A DNA stretch of 64,000 nt from contig DAOTCE010000001.1 in assembly GCA_035452965.1 (NCBI GenBank), positions 248,001-312,000 of the forward strand, in the 5' to 3' direction. This document shows, piece by piece, positions 57,396-64,000 of this stretch. Numbering within the stretch: position 1 is the first letter of the stretch; every line of letters starts with the position of its first letter. The translations under genes and the position numbers were made by a program. This DNA comes from Candidatus Paceibacterota bacterium. GTDB lineage: Bacteria > Verrucomicrobiota > Verrucomicrobiia > Limisphaerales > UBA8199. Below the pieces are notes generated by a model. The model was not told where the DNA came from. It worked only from the letters and a program-made list of their open reading frames with translations, and did no database searches.

Positions 57396-57797
57396 ATTGC
57401 TGCCAGTATGCGGGGGGGGGGGGGCGAGATGTCAAACCTAATTGTAAAATTCCGCAACGAGTTGCGCGTCCTGCCTGGACCCCTCGTCGAACTGTGAGCA
57501 CCGTCCGGGCAGGCACAGCTCAGCGTTGGCTTGCCCAATTTCCAGGAATCAAGGCACCACGTTGTCCTCGCTCGCCTTGCCCTGGCGCCGCGTCTGCAGA
57601 TCGGTCTCACTTGTGACTCTTGTTCGGGAAGGGCCATCAAGGGGTTTGGTTCATGAGGTTGATTCTGCTGAAAAGCCCCTTCTATTTCACCGGAATCCGT
57701 CTCAATAACTGACCCTTTGCGCCTCGAGGGCACCATCGAGTGTGTCGCAAGCTCAGGCGGGGCAGCGGGGAGGGACTTTCCCTGTCGGAAGCTAAAC
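57396..57797. other. intergenic region with G13 homopolymer (57412-57424)
   Basis: A tract of 13 G on the plus strand (C on the coding strand) lies 17-29 bp before the ATG of the RCC1 protein gene, within the likely 5' UTR or promoter. Long G tracts are prone to slippage, which in other bacteria can change expression. The rest of the gap shows only the short repeat at 57643. Confidence 0.5.
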
Positions 57798-58718
57798 CTA
57801 TGGAGGAGCTGAGGCGCCCGTTTCGGGCGAGGCTTCCGCTCCGCGTGATTTCCTTGCCATCCATGCGGCGAGCCCGGCCATTCCCGCCCCCACCACCGTA
57901 GCAAGCAAAATTCCTCCCACCACTCCGAAGGCGATGTTTAGCGGTTTGTTGGGCCGCACGGGCCTCAAACCCGGAACACCCTTGTCCACGATCTCCAGCG
58001 GGCTGAGCGACCGGTATTCGCGATAGCTCCATGCGATTGCATTTGCCAGCGCTGCCGCTTCGTCGCGGTCCTCACTGAAAACACGGATTTCGATGAGGGG
58101 GGTGCTTCGCACCGGGCGCAGGTCTATCCTCGGCTTGAGAAGGGCCAGGGTCTCGGAGTTGTCCAGAGAGGCGCCCCTGGCGTACTTCCGTCCCCAAGTC
58201 CTGTTCAAATCGAGTACCGCAATCACCTTATTCAAGACCGGCTCGGATCGAACGATCTCAAACTCGGCTTGGCCCGCCCGGTCATTCACAGTCCAGCCTG
58301 GCTTGATGCGGACGGTGCTCGAGTAAAGCTCCGGCAACAAGAAGGTAGTCAGCGTGCTCGTGGCGACAATGAGCATAAAAACGACGGCAAACACCGCGAA
58401 GAAGACTGACCGCGGCGCAGACCTCAGACGTAACAACGAGCAGATTCTGTCTAACACAGTATTCCTTTCTTTGAAGGCTGAGATGTGTTCCAGCACTGAC
58501 GTTTTCACCAAGTCCGGCAGAACCCGCAACCAGAGCCAGGCCAACCCCAACTCGCGTGCTGTGCGCCAGGAGTCGCGACACTGGTCGTGAAAGAGCTGAG
58601 CCATAGGCTGACCGTACTCGCGGCGGTAAGCCTTCGGGTAAGCGGCCAGCAAACGCTGAAACAGCTTTGCGGAGAATGCTATGGCTTTGCTGTCCGTCTC
58701 TGTGGGGATGCGCCTCAT
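57798..58718 (-). CDS. permease-prefix plus Wzz-like membrane protein
   Basis: A 306-residue protein of two parts. Residues 15-90 (LFQRLLAAYPKAYRREYGQP, then LFHDQCRDSWRTARELG) look like the prefix domain seen on some ABC macrolide-type permeases that pair with PadR regulators. Residues 100-290 look like a chain-length determinant (Wzz) domain, with two membrane helices (FFAVFAVVFMLIVATSTL and IAFGVVGGILLATVVGAG) and a periplasmic alpha/beta stretch (SSTVRIKPGWTV, FSEDRDEAAALANAIAWSY). It overlaps the PadR gene by 4 bp, so translation is coupled. Confidence 0.6.
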   Translation of the reverse strand: MRRIPTETDSKAIAFSAKLFQRLLAAYPKAYRREYGQPMAQLFHDQCRDSWRTARELGLAWLWLRVLPDLVKTSVLEHISAFKERNTVLDRICSLLRLRSAPRSVFFAVFAVVFMLIVATSTLTTFLLPELYSSTVRIKPGWTVNDRAGQAEFEIVRSEPVLNKVIAVLDLNRTWGRKYARGASLDNSETLALLKPRIDLRPVRSTPLIEIRVFSEDRDEAAALANAIAWSYREYRSLSPLEIVDKGVPGLRPVRPNKPLNIAFGVVGGILLATVVGAGMAGLAAWMARKSRGAEASPETGASAPP

Positions 58719-59104
58719 GCGAGCTCTCCCGCCCGCGCTGCCCGGATGGGCTTGCCCAGGAGTCGTTTGCGGCGCGCAACTTCAGCCAGCTCCGCGTACC
58801 GACGCGCCTCAGCCTTGACCGCCCGCTGACCGACCGCCGTCAGGCGGTAGTAGCGGCGGCGTTCATCGTCCATCTCCGGGTCGGGACGTTGATCAGATTC
58901 CTCGATCATGTGGGCCTCCAGCAGGCGCCTGATGGTGCCATACAAAGTGCCGGGACCCATCTTCATTCGGCCTTCCGTGCTTTCAGCCACTTCCTGCATG
59001 ATGGCGTAACCGTGGAGTTCGCCACCCGTCAGCGCCAGCAGCACGTGAAACACCGCCGGTGTCAGCGGCGGCGCGTCCGGGATTTCAGGTTCGGCTCTTG
59101 CCAC
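58715..59104 (-). CDS. PadR-family transcriptional regulator
   Basis: A 129-residue winged-helix repressor. The motif HVLLALTGGELHGYAIMQEV and the wing GPGTLYGTIRRLLEAHMIEE are characteristic, and the C-terminal helix for dimerisation starts near residue 95. It regulates its own operon in most known cases; here the coupled Wzz-like gene is the likely target. Two direct repeats lie just upstream of its start. Confidence 0.88.
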   Translation of the reverse strand: MARAEPEIPDAPPLTPAVFHVLLALTGGELHGYAIMQEVAESTEGRMKMGPGTLYGTIRRLLEAHMIEESDQRPDPEMDDERRRYYRLTAVGQRAVKAEARRYAELAEVARRKRLLGKPIRAARAGELA

Positions 59105-59120
59105 AACACAATACTACAGT

Positions 59121-59148
59121 CACAGATATATCCATCACAGATATATAT
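59121..59148 (-). promoter_or_regulatory. direct repeats before padR (candidate operator)
   Basis: CACAGATATAT occurs at 59121 and again at 59136, 15 bp apart, 17 bp before the padR start codon. A PadR dimer could bind here for autoregulation. The region is A/T-rich in an otherwise GC-rich window, so it also may hold the promoter. Confidence 0.4.
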
Positions 59149-59237
59149 GCCCACTCTCCGCCGTTCTGTCAACAGGCATTCTTGAGGGCGTGTCTGGCAG
59201 ACTTTGGACTTTGGGCTTTCGGCCGTGGAGAGTAGGT

Positions 59238-60527
59238 TTGGACGCGGTGATCGTTGAACTCATTAACACGGGCAGCGAGTTGATGCTGGGGCGGGTGCTC
59301 AACACCCACCAGCAGTGGCTCTGCCGCCATTTGGCGGACTTGGGCTACGTCGTCGCCCGCCAGGTTGCCGTGGCCGACACGGGCAACGACATCACCCAGG
59401 CCATTCGCGAGGCATTGGGCCGCGCGGACCTCATCATTGCGACCGGCGGCCTGGGCCCGACCTCGGACGACCTGACGCGGGACCTGGTTGCGGGGATGCT
59501 GGGGGTGGAGCTGCGCGAGGACCCGGCGGTGGTCGCACACATTCGGCAGTTCTTCGAAAGCCGGCGCCGGCCCATGCCGGAGCGAACGCGGGTGCAGGCC
59601 CAGGTTCCCCAGGGCGCAACGGTCCTGCCCAACCCGCATGGCACCGCGCCAGGCCTGGCCATGGAAGTCCGGCCCAATCCATTCCGCGCCGGCGGCCAGC
59701 CGAGCTGGTTGATCATGCTGCCGGGTCCGCCGCGCGAGTTGCGGCCCATGTTCACTGACTCGGTCGTGCCGCTCCTGCGGCGAGTGGCGCCGCCGGTGAG
59801 CAGGTTGGTCTGCCGCACGCTCAGAACGGCCGGCATAGGCGAATCTGTGGTCCAGGAGGAAATCGGCGGCCCGCTGCAACCTCTGGTCGGCGCCGGGCTC
59901 GACGTGGGCTACTGCTCCCGGCCGGGGCAGGTGGATGTGCGCGTTGCCGCGCGCGGAGACGATGCCGGGCAGCGTGTGGGAGAAGCAGAGGCCATCATCC
60001 GGGGACTGCTTGGCCGTTACATCTACGGCGTTGGAGACGAGGAGCTGGAAACGGTTGTTGTCCGGCTTATGACCGGGCGGCAGCAAACACTTGCGCTGGC
60101 CGAGTCCTGCACCGGCGGAGGGATCGCGCACCGGCTCACGAATGTCCCCGGCGCCTCGGCGGTGCTGCTGGCGGGACTGGTTACCTACAGCAACGCCGCC
60201 AAGCAGAAGTTCCTGGGCGTCCGCGCCGACACGCTGGCCCGGCACGGCGCGGTCAGCAAACCGGTGGCGCGACAGATGGCCGAAGGCGCGCGCCGGCAAA
60301 CGAAGGCGGATTATGCGCTTTCCGTGACCGGCATCGCCGGTCCCGGCGGCGGCACGACCAGGAAGCCGGTGGGCACTGTGTTCATCGGGTTGGCCGGCCC
60401 GTCCGGCACGGTGGTCGAGCGCAACTTCAACCCTTACGACCGTGAGACGTTCAAGCAGGTCACGGCCCAGCAGGCGCTTGAGTTGCTGCGGCGGACAATC
60501 GCGCTGCCGAGCGCGGGACCTGGTTGA
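59238..60527 (+). CDS. cinA: CinA-like protein (NMN deamidase/ADP-ribose pyrophosphatase family)
   Basis: A 429-residue two-domain protein. The N-terminal MoCF-like domain has VELINTGSELMLGRVLNTHQ and IIATGGLGPTSDDLTRDLVA; the C-terminal deamidase domain has LALAESCTGGGIAHRLTNVP with the catalytic Ser. The enzyme recycles NMN from ligase by-products. The TTG at 59238 with GGAGAGTAGG upstream is preferred to the GTG at 59190. It is convergent with xylB (7 bp apart). Confidence 0.9.
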   Translation: MDAVIVELINTGSELMLGRVLNTHQQWLCRHLADLGYVVARQVAVADTGNDITQAIREALGRADLIIATGGLGPTSDDLTRDLVAGMLGVELREDPAVVAHIRQFFESRRRPMPERTRVQAQVPQGATVLPNPHGTAPGLAMEVRPNPFRAGGQPSWLIMLPGPPRELRPMFTDSVVPLLRRVAPPVSRLVCRTLRTAGIGESVVQEEIGGPLQPLVGAGLDVGYCSRPGQVDVRVAARGDDAGQRVGEAEAIIRGLLGRYIYGVGDEELETVVVRLMTGRQQTLALAESCTGGGIAHRLTNVPGASAVLLAGLVTYSNAAKQKFLGVRADTLARHGAVSKPVARQMAEGARRQTKADYALSVTGIAGPGGGTTRKPVGTVFIGLAGPSGTVVERNFNPYDRETFKQVTAQQALELLRRTIALPSAGPG

Positions 60528-60533
60528 CCCACA

Positions 60534-62060
60534 TTAGCGCAGCAGGAACTGCCGGTGCTGCTTGAACACGCCGCGCAGGGCCGCGGACATGGCGTCCTGG
60601 ATGCCCTGCAGCTCGTGGTAAACGGCGGCGCGCTGCGGGTCCGGCTGCGCCGTCTCGCTGGTGTTCACCGCAACAAACTGGTCGGTGAGGTCGCTGATGG
60701 AGACCTTCTCGCCCTGCTGCAAGCGCCAGCACCAAAGCGCCTGCAACGCCGCGCCGTAGGCCGCGCCTTCGGTGACTTTGAGCGTGACCACTTCCGTGTC
60801 GAAGACATCGGCCATGATCTGCCGCCAGGCTTTGGACTTGGCCCCGCCGCCAGTGGCCCGGATTTGGGCCGGCTTCACCCCCAATTCCGCCAGCCGGCGC
60901 AGGCCGTAGTTCATGCCCAGCGTCACGCCCTCCATCGCGGCGCGGGCGAAGTGGCCCGCCTCGAAGGTCTTCTGGTTCACGCCGAACCAGACGCCGGTGC
61001 CTTCGGGCATGTTGGGTGTGCGCTCACCCTCGAAATAGGGCAGCAGCAACAGGCCGCGAGAGCCCGCCGGCACGCGCGCCGCCTCGGCGGCGAACTTCTC
61101 GTGCGACCAGCCGAAATCCTCGCGCACCATCTCCGTGGCGACCGTGACGTTCATGGTGCAGAGCAACGGCAGCCAGCGGTTGGTCGAATCGCAGAACGCG
61201 GCAATCTCGCCCTGGGGATCCACCACCGGCTTCTCCGCGCAGGCGTAGATCGTGCCGCTGGTGCCGAAGCTGGCGGTGATGACCCCCGGGCGCGTGTTGC
61301 CGGTGCCGATGGCGCCCATCATGTTGTCGCCGCCGCCGGCGCTTACCAGCACGCCGGGGTTGAGGTCGAGCATTCTGGCGGTGGAGGCTTGCAGCGTGCC
61401 GGCGAGCTGGTCGCTGCGTTGCAAGGGGGGCAGCTTGCCGGCGAGGTCCGGATCAATTGCCTCCAGGACCGCGCTGGACCACTTGCGCTTGCGGACGTCG
61501 AGCAAAGCGGTTCCGCTGGCGTCGCCGTACTCCATCGTCTTTTGCCCGGTGAGCCAGAAATTGAGGTAGTCGTGAGGCAACAACACCGTGGCCAGGCGCT
61601 GATAGTTCTTCGGCTCGTGCTGCTTGAGCCAGAGAATTTTGGAGGCGGTGAAGCCGGGCAGAACGGCGTTGCCGAGCGCGCGGATGGTCTGCTTGAGGCC
61701 GCCGAGCTTGTCGGTGATCTCAGCACACTCGGCGGCGGTGGAGGTGTCGCACCAGAGTTTGGCGGGGCGGATGACCTCGCCGTCCTTGTCCAGCGGCACA
61801 AAGCCGTGTTGCTGGCCGCTGACGCCGATGGCTTTCACTTCAGTCGGGGTGGCCTTGGCCTGGCGCAGCGCGCGGCGCATGGCGGTGGCGGTGGCGTCGC
61901 GCCAGGTGTGCGGGTGCTGCTCCTTGGCGCCGGGCGGCAGGTTGGGAATCAGGTCGTATTGCTGCGCCGCCGAGGCGAGGACTTTTCCGTCGCGGGCGTC
62001 CACGACGAGCGCCTTGGTGGACTGCGTGCCGCTGTCAATGCCAAGCAGAAGTGATCTCAT
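60534..62060 (-). CDS. xylB: xylulokinase (FGGY family)
   Basis: A 508-residue sugar kinase that phosphorylates D-xylulose with ATP for the pentose phosphate pathway. N-terminal LLLGIDSGTQSTKALVVD, middle GVSGQQHGFVPLDKDG (substrate site), LWCDTSTAAEC, and late RATGGGAKSKAWRQIMADVF are as in XylB. It may serve pentoses released from arabinose- and xylose-containing glycans. The M50 protease gene lies 14 bp upstream on the same strand, so the two share a transcript. Confidence 0.9.
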   Translation of the reverse strand: MRSLLLGIDSGTQSTKALVVDARDGKVLASAAQQYDLIPNLPPGAKEQHPHTWRDATATAMRRALRQAKATPTEVKAIGVSGQQHGFVPLDKDGEVIRPAKLWCDTSTAAECAEITDKLGGLKQTIRALGNAVLPGFTASKILWLKQHEPKNYQRLATVLLPHDYLNFWLTGQKTMEYGDASGTALLDVRKRKWSSAVLEAIDPDLAGKLPPLQRSDQLAGTLQASTARMLDLNPGVLVSAGGGDNMMGAIGTGNTRPGVITASFGTSGTIYACAEKPVVDPQGEIAAFCDSTNRWLPLLCTMNVTVATEMVREDFGWSHEKFAAEAARVPAGSRGLLLLPYFEGERTPNMPEGTGVWFGVNQKTFEAGHFARAAMEGVTLGMNYGLRRLAELGVKPAQIRATGGGAKSKAWRQIMADVFDTEVVTLKVTEGAAYGAALQALWCWRLQQGEKVSISDLTDQFVAVNTSETAQPDPQRAAVYHELQGIQDAMSAALRGVFKQHRQFLLR

Positions 62061-62073
62061 GGTTGTCTTTCGT

Positions 62074-62721
62074 TCAGGGGGTCACAGGGACGCCCAGCCA
62101 GCCGGCAATGGCCAGCCAGGAACTGGTGGTGGCGGTGTGGAGCCCCCGCTGGACCAGGGGGATTTGCAGCGCCAGGATCAGGATAAAAATGCCGTAACGC
62201 GCAATCTGCTGGTAGGTTTCGTGGCTCATGCCGACCAGGCTGCGCACCACCTGCGAGCCGTCCAGCGGCGGGATGGGCAGCAGGTTGAAGAAGCACAGCA
62301 ACAGGCTCAGGTGGGCCATGTCGCGGCATACATCCATGAGGCTGTGGGAATGAACTTCGTGACCCAGGCGCGCCAACCCCATGATCGCGATGGCCAGCAG
62401 CAGGTTCATCCACGGCCCGGCCAGCGTCACCATGATGTCGTCCGAGCGCGGGTTGCGCAGGTTGTCGGAGTCAACCGGAACCGGCTTGGCCCAGCCGATC
62501 AGGAAGCCGGTCGGGGCTATCAGGACCATCAACAACGGCAGGATGACTGTCCCGATCGGGTCAATGTGAACCAGCGGATTGAGCGAGACCCGGCCCTGAG
62601 AATGCGCGGTGTTGTCGCCCAGTCTCCAAGCCATCCAGGCATGGCCGAACTCGTGGAAAGTCAGGAGCAGGAGCAGTCCCAGGTAGAGGATCAGGCCGCT
62701 GATGAGCTGTCTCGGGTCCAT
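62074..62721 (-). CDS. M50-family site-2 protease-like protein
   Basis: A 215-residue intramembrane zinc metalloprotease of the short SpoIVFB/YwhC-like type. The HExxH motif is in LLLLLTFHEFGHAWMAWRLG, and the second ligand Asp is in NLLPIPPLDGSQVVRSL. About six membrane helices and no PDZ or CBS domain. It cuts membrane-bound substrates; targets are unknown. Start ATG at 62721 gives an N-terminal helix directly. It is co-transcribed with xylB and divergent from the glycosyltransferase gene. Confidence 0.85.
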   Translation of the reverse strand: MDPRQLISGLILYLGLLLLLTFHEFGHAWMAWRLGDNTAHSQGRVSLNPLVHIDPIGTVILPLLMVLIAPTGFLIGWAKPVPVDSDNLRNPRSDDIMVTLAGPWMNLLLAIAIMGLARLGHEVHSHSLMDVCRDMAHLSLLLCFFNLLPIPPLDGSQVVRSLVGMSHETYQQIARYGIFILILALQIPLVQRGLHTATTSSWLAIAGWLGVPVTP

Positions 62722-62881
62722 TCTCCCGCAAGTTAACAGATGACCCGGAGAGCGAATAGAGAAATTGAGGGCGGGTTGGCGTGATTCCCCTTCGACCGGC
62801 GGGAACCGCCCGCCCGGCCGAACAAAGCGCGGTGCTGAAAACGCGTTCGACAGGCATGGCGTCGGCAAGCATCATCCGGAC

Positions 62882-63712
62882 GTGCGCATCTCGATCGTCA
62901 CCCCGAGTTACCGCCGCTCGGACTGGCTGAAGCTCTGCATCGCCTCGGTCGCCGACCAGGCGGGCGAGGTGGAGCACATCGTTCAGGACGCCGGCTCGGA
63001 CGACGGGACACTGGCTTGGCTGCCCGGCGACAAGCGGGTCAAGGCGTTCGTGGAGAAGGACCAGGGCATGTACGACGGCATCAACCGCGGGCTGCGCCGG
63101 GCGGGGGGAGAGATTCTGGCTTACTTGAACTGCGACGAGCAGTACTTGCCGGGGGCGCTGGGGGCGGTGTCGAGTTACTTCGAGCAACACCCGCATGTGG
63201 ACGTGCTATTCGGGGACGTGGTGATGGTGGGGCCCGAGGGGCAATACCTGTACCATCGCAAGATGCAGACGCCGTTGAAGTATCACACGTGGACGTGCCA
63301 TCTCTCGACGTTGAGCTGCGCGATGTTCTTCCGGCGGCGGGTGGTGTTTGAGTGGGGGGAACTGTTCGATCCGCGGCTGCGGGACGTGGGGGACGGGGAG
63401 TGGATGGTGCGGTTGCTGCGGCGGGGGGCGCGGATGGCGGCGCTGGGGCAGTTCACCTCGACCTTCACCCACACCGGCGTGAACATGAGCAAAGGCGAGA
63501 ACGCCCGGCGGGAGAACCGGGAGCTGTGTCAGAGCGCGCCCGCTTGGGCGCGGTGGATCCGGCCGCTGTTCATTGCGCAGCACCGGCTGCGGCGATTGCT
63601 GGGGGGCATGTACTGCCGGCAACCGTTCGCCTACGAGATTTACACCTCGGCCAGTTTGGAGCGGCGGAAGCGATTTGAGGTCCAGCGGCCCAGCTCGCGG
63701 GCGCCGAGATAA
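62882..63712 (+). CDS. family 2 glycosyltransferase
   Basis: A 276-residue GT-A glycosyltransferase. It begins RISIVTPSYRRSDWLKLCI, has EHIVQDAGSDDGTLAWL, and the DxD-like LNCDEQYLPGAL for the metal-nucleotide sugar, followed by the acceptor part (FFRRRVVFEWGELFDP, LRDVGDGEWMVRLLR). A GTG start at 62882 gives the usual compact N-terminus; an upstream TTG at 62765 would add 39 unlikely residues. The sugar and acceptor are unknown, probably an envelope polysaccharide. Confidence 0.82.
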   Translation: MRISIVTPSYRRSDWLKLCIASVADQAGEVEHIVQDAGSDDGTLAWLPGDKRVKAFVEKDQGMYDGINRGLRRAGGEILAYLNCDEQYLPGALGAVSSYFEQHPHVDVLFGDVVMVGPEGQYLYHRKMQTPLKYHTWTCHLSTLSCAMFFRRRVVFEWGELFDPRLRDVGDGEWMVRLLRRGARMAALGQFTSTFTHTGVNMSKGENARRENRELCQSAPAWARWIRPLFIAQHRLRRLLGGMYCRQPFAYEIYTSASLERRKRFEVQRPSSRAPR

Positions 63713-63749
63713 GGGCGGCGGCACGGGACCGCGCGGCCCGGAGTTCGCG

Positions 63750-64000
63750 TTAGTGGACGCCGATGCGGTAGAAGTATGGCCCGGCGTTGGTGGCGCGAAT
63801 GTCTTTCCAGGTCGTGGTGGCGCCCGGATGACCCGGGAAGTTGGTGGTCCTGAGGAAGAAAGCCGGCTCAGTGTTGAGGTTGGTGCTGCACTCGACGTAG
63901 TACTTCCTGGCGAAAACACTGCTCCAGCGGAGAGTGATGCCGGAGGCGTCGCCCGTGGGGACGGCGAGTTTAAGCAGCGAGAGAGGATCGTTAGGGAGCG
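63750..64000 (-). CDS. C-terminal end of a secreted protein (partial)
   Basis: An open frame on the minus strand enters from the right edge and stops at 63750. The last 80 residues read LPNDPLSLLKLAVPTGDASG, then GITLRWSSVFARKYYVECST, and end AGPYFYRIGVH. This is the short Verrucomicrobia-type C-terminal beta-sandwich (compare the RFYRVRRW end of the RCC1 protein at 55605). The rest of the gene is outside the window, so its function cannot be told. Confidence 0.6.
   Translation of the reverse strand, partial: LPNDPLSLLKLAVPTGDASGITLRWSSVFARKYYVECSTNLNTEPAFFLRTTNFPGHPGATTTWKDIRATNAGPYFYRIGVH

Overview
The window is high-GC bacterial DNA that most resembles a Verrucomicrobia genome, probably of the Limisphaerales/Pedosphaera type. 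This is inferred from family content: short one-gene pseudopilins, PQQ-like propellers beginning DWPRWRGP, a DUF5069 protein, many secreted sulfatases and glycosidases, and RCC1/Ig cell-surface proteins. No rRNA is present to confirm it. The only stable RNA gene recognised is tRNA-Ser(CGA) at 41180-41269.

Layout. 0-2 kb: three tandem minus-strand pseudopilin genes whose roughly 100-nt leaders are conserved. 2-8 kb: an SDR-type oxidoreductase, a secreted PQQ-like propeller, hisB, and an ECF sigma/anti-sigma operon with envelope proteins. 8-17 kb: housekeeping genes (5-formyl-THF cyclo-ligase, rarA, a PfkB kinase, an NCS1 permease), a GT-C-like membrane protein and a sigma-54 response regulator. 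17-26.5 kb: an accessory region with a 1385-aa secreted protein carrying a lipase-like domain, a coupled secreted partner, a structured RNA-like element present twice, heptanucleotide repeats, a lineage-type Cys/Arg-rich protein and a 771-aa solenoid protein. 26.7-34 kb: phospholipid synthesis (psd, pssA), a LysE-type exporter, an M42 aminopeptidase, a DUF4434-like protein and a DUF5009 acyltransferase. 34.7-40.7 kb: a type IV pilus/type II secretion operon (pilB-like, pilT, second pilB-like, pilC). 41-50.5 kb: tRNA-Ser, then sugar catabolism (Gfo/Idh/MocA oxidoreductase, GH29 fucosidase, phosphoglycolate phosphatase, propeller hydrolase, sulfatase, GH51 arabinofuranosidase). 50.8-64 kb: SNF2 helicase, a second member of the Cys/Arg-rich family, an RCC1 surface protein behind a G13 tract, a PadR/Wzz-like pair, cinA, xylB, an M50 protease, a GT2 glycosyltransferase and the end of a secreted protein.

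How the genes fit together. The pseudopilins, the PilB/T/C operon and the sigma-54 regulator are the visible parts of a pilus or type II secretion system; such a system could export the secreted hydrolases. GH29, sulfatase, GH51 and xylulokinase are compatible with use of sulfated, fucose- and arabinose-containing polysaccharides. The window has no CRISPR array and no complete transposase gene.

Most unusual content. (1) A structured element of about 185 nt at 17203 and 22803 with covarying stems. (2) Conserved leaders in front of all three pseudopilin genes. (3) A palindrome-centred repeat family of about 200-250 bp, in three copies (29171, 41280, 54803) in both orientations, whose 44-50-bp palindrome keeps its symmetry although its sequence changes. 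(4) Two members of a small Cys/Arg-rich protein family sharing the motif RPRLGQSG-x2-TGQQY, each lying next to one of these repeats.
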